Origin: CAZRDB01 sp964598695
Lineage (GTDB): Bacteria; Armatimonadota; Zipacnadia; UBA1398
Direction of reading: 5' to 3'
Length of the DNA: 13,948 nucleotides
NCBI GenBank assembly: GCA_964598695.1
Contig: CAZRDB010000135.1
Span: 1-13,948, forward strand
The translations under genes and the position numbers were made by a program. Under the pieces are notes generated by a model. It saw only the letters and a program-made list of their open reading frames with translations. It was not told where the DNA came from and ran no database searches. Every line of letters starts with the position of its first letter. Position 1 is the stretch's first letter. Shown here in pieces: positions 13,596 through 13,948 of this stretch.

Positions 13596-13948
13596 CTACG
13601 CGCGCTCCGCGAGCCCGCGGAGCGCCTCGATCACGAGCCTCGGGCTGGCCTGCTTGTGCGCGGGGATCCCCAGCGCTTCGGAGAGCGCCTCCTCCGTGAG
13701 ACACGCGCACTCGGCGAGAGTCCGGCCCTCGAGGAGGGTCGTGAGGTAGGAGGCGCAGGCGATGGTAGGGCCGCAGCCGTGGCACTGGAAGCGGGCCTCG
13801 GCGATGCGGCCATCCGCGAGCCGGACCTCGATGACCACGAAGTTGCCCTGATACGGGATGCCAGCGGTTCCGGTGAGGTCGGGCGCCTCGAGTTTCCCGC
13901 CGTTGCGCGGGTTCAGGAAGTGGTCCATCAGCAGCTCGGAGTAGCTCA
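13596..13948 (-). CDS. IscU/NifU-like iron-sulfur scaffold protein, start codon cut by the window edge
   Basis: A small protein of the IscU/NifU N-terminal family, about 117 residues if its start is just outside the window. The internal ATG at 13928 is not the start: upstream in frame reads S-Y-S-E-L-L before MDHFLNPRN, which matches the family N-terminus (xYSExxxDHFxNPRN). The codon before that serine is NTG with its first base beyond 13948. In IscU three Cys bind the nascent cluster. Only the middle one is clearly kept, in CHGCGPTIACAS. The first site (APACGD in IscU) reads IPYQGN, so Cys becomes Gln, and the third (KIHCS) reads KQASP, so Cys is lost. Extra Cys occur at QCHGC, IACAS and ECACL. 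It may be a divergent scaffold or a sulfur-binding relative. It sits 231 bases upstream of phoU. Confidence 0.85.
   Translation of the reverse strand, partial: SYSELLMDHFLNPRNGGKLEAPDLTGTAGIPYQGNFVVIEVRLADGRIAEARFQCHGCGPTIACASYLTTLLEGRTLAECACLTEEALSEALGIPAHKQASPRLVIEALRGLAERA

Overview
The window is very GC-rich and densely coded, with GTG and TTG starts beside ATG, purine-rich ribosome binding sites, lipobox lipoproteins and Sec-secreted enzymes. This fits a diderm, high-GC bacterium. The mix of a Gfo/Idh/MocA oxidoreductase, an acetyl-xylan-esterase-like secreted hydrolase, an aldo/keto reductase with ferredoxin-type clusters and a pst operon with two pstB genes is reminiscent of Planctomycetota, Armatimonadota and similar lineages. 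That assignment is a guess from gene content; no rRNA or marker gene settles it.

Layout. (1) 48-1043, minus: a Gfo/Idh/MocA dehydrogenase, possibly followed by another gene whose GTG start lies at the left edge. (2) 1235-4329, plus: four co-oriented genes divergent from the dehydrogenase: a secreted protein with NTF2-like folds, a thioredoxin-fold lipoprotein with CGWC, a second thioredoxin-fold lipoprotein without CxxC, and a coiled-coil zinc-ribbon protein. Structured spacers separate the first three. (3) 4339-8462, minus: a secreted two-domain alpha/beta hydrolase, an aldo/keto reductase with 4Fe-4S motifs and a PAP2 phosphatase (transcription runs right to left, so PAP2 is first). (4) 8506-13364, minus: a tightly overlapping phosphate-uptake operon in the order phoU-pstS-pstC-pstA-pstB-pstB, with a recognisable sigma70-type promoter before phoU. 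(5) 13596-13948, minus: an IscU/NifU-like scaffold protein whose start codon appears to straddle the right edge by one base.

How the genes work together. PstS binds phosphate at the membrane, PstC and PstA form the channel, the two PstB proteins supply ATP hydrolysis and PhoU is the negative modulator. Overlapping stop and start codons (ATGA, ATGA, GTGA, TGATG) suggest translational coupling. The two PstB proteins have complementary defects that would all fall into one of the two composite ATP sites if they pair. That asymmetry is the most interesting observation here. The rest is mostly ordinary metabolism and envelope biology, with several pseudo-catalytic paralogues: a thioredoxin fold without its cysteines, a second hydrolase domain without its serine, and an IscU-like protein missing two of three canonical cysteines. 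I found no CRISPR array, transposase, tRNA, rRNA or obvious defence system. No stretch longer than about 230 bases lacks a gene.
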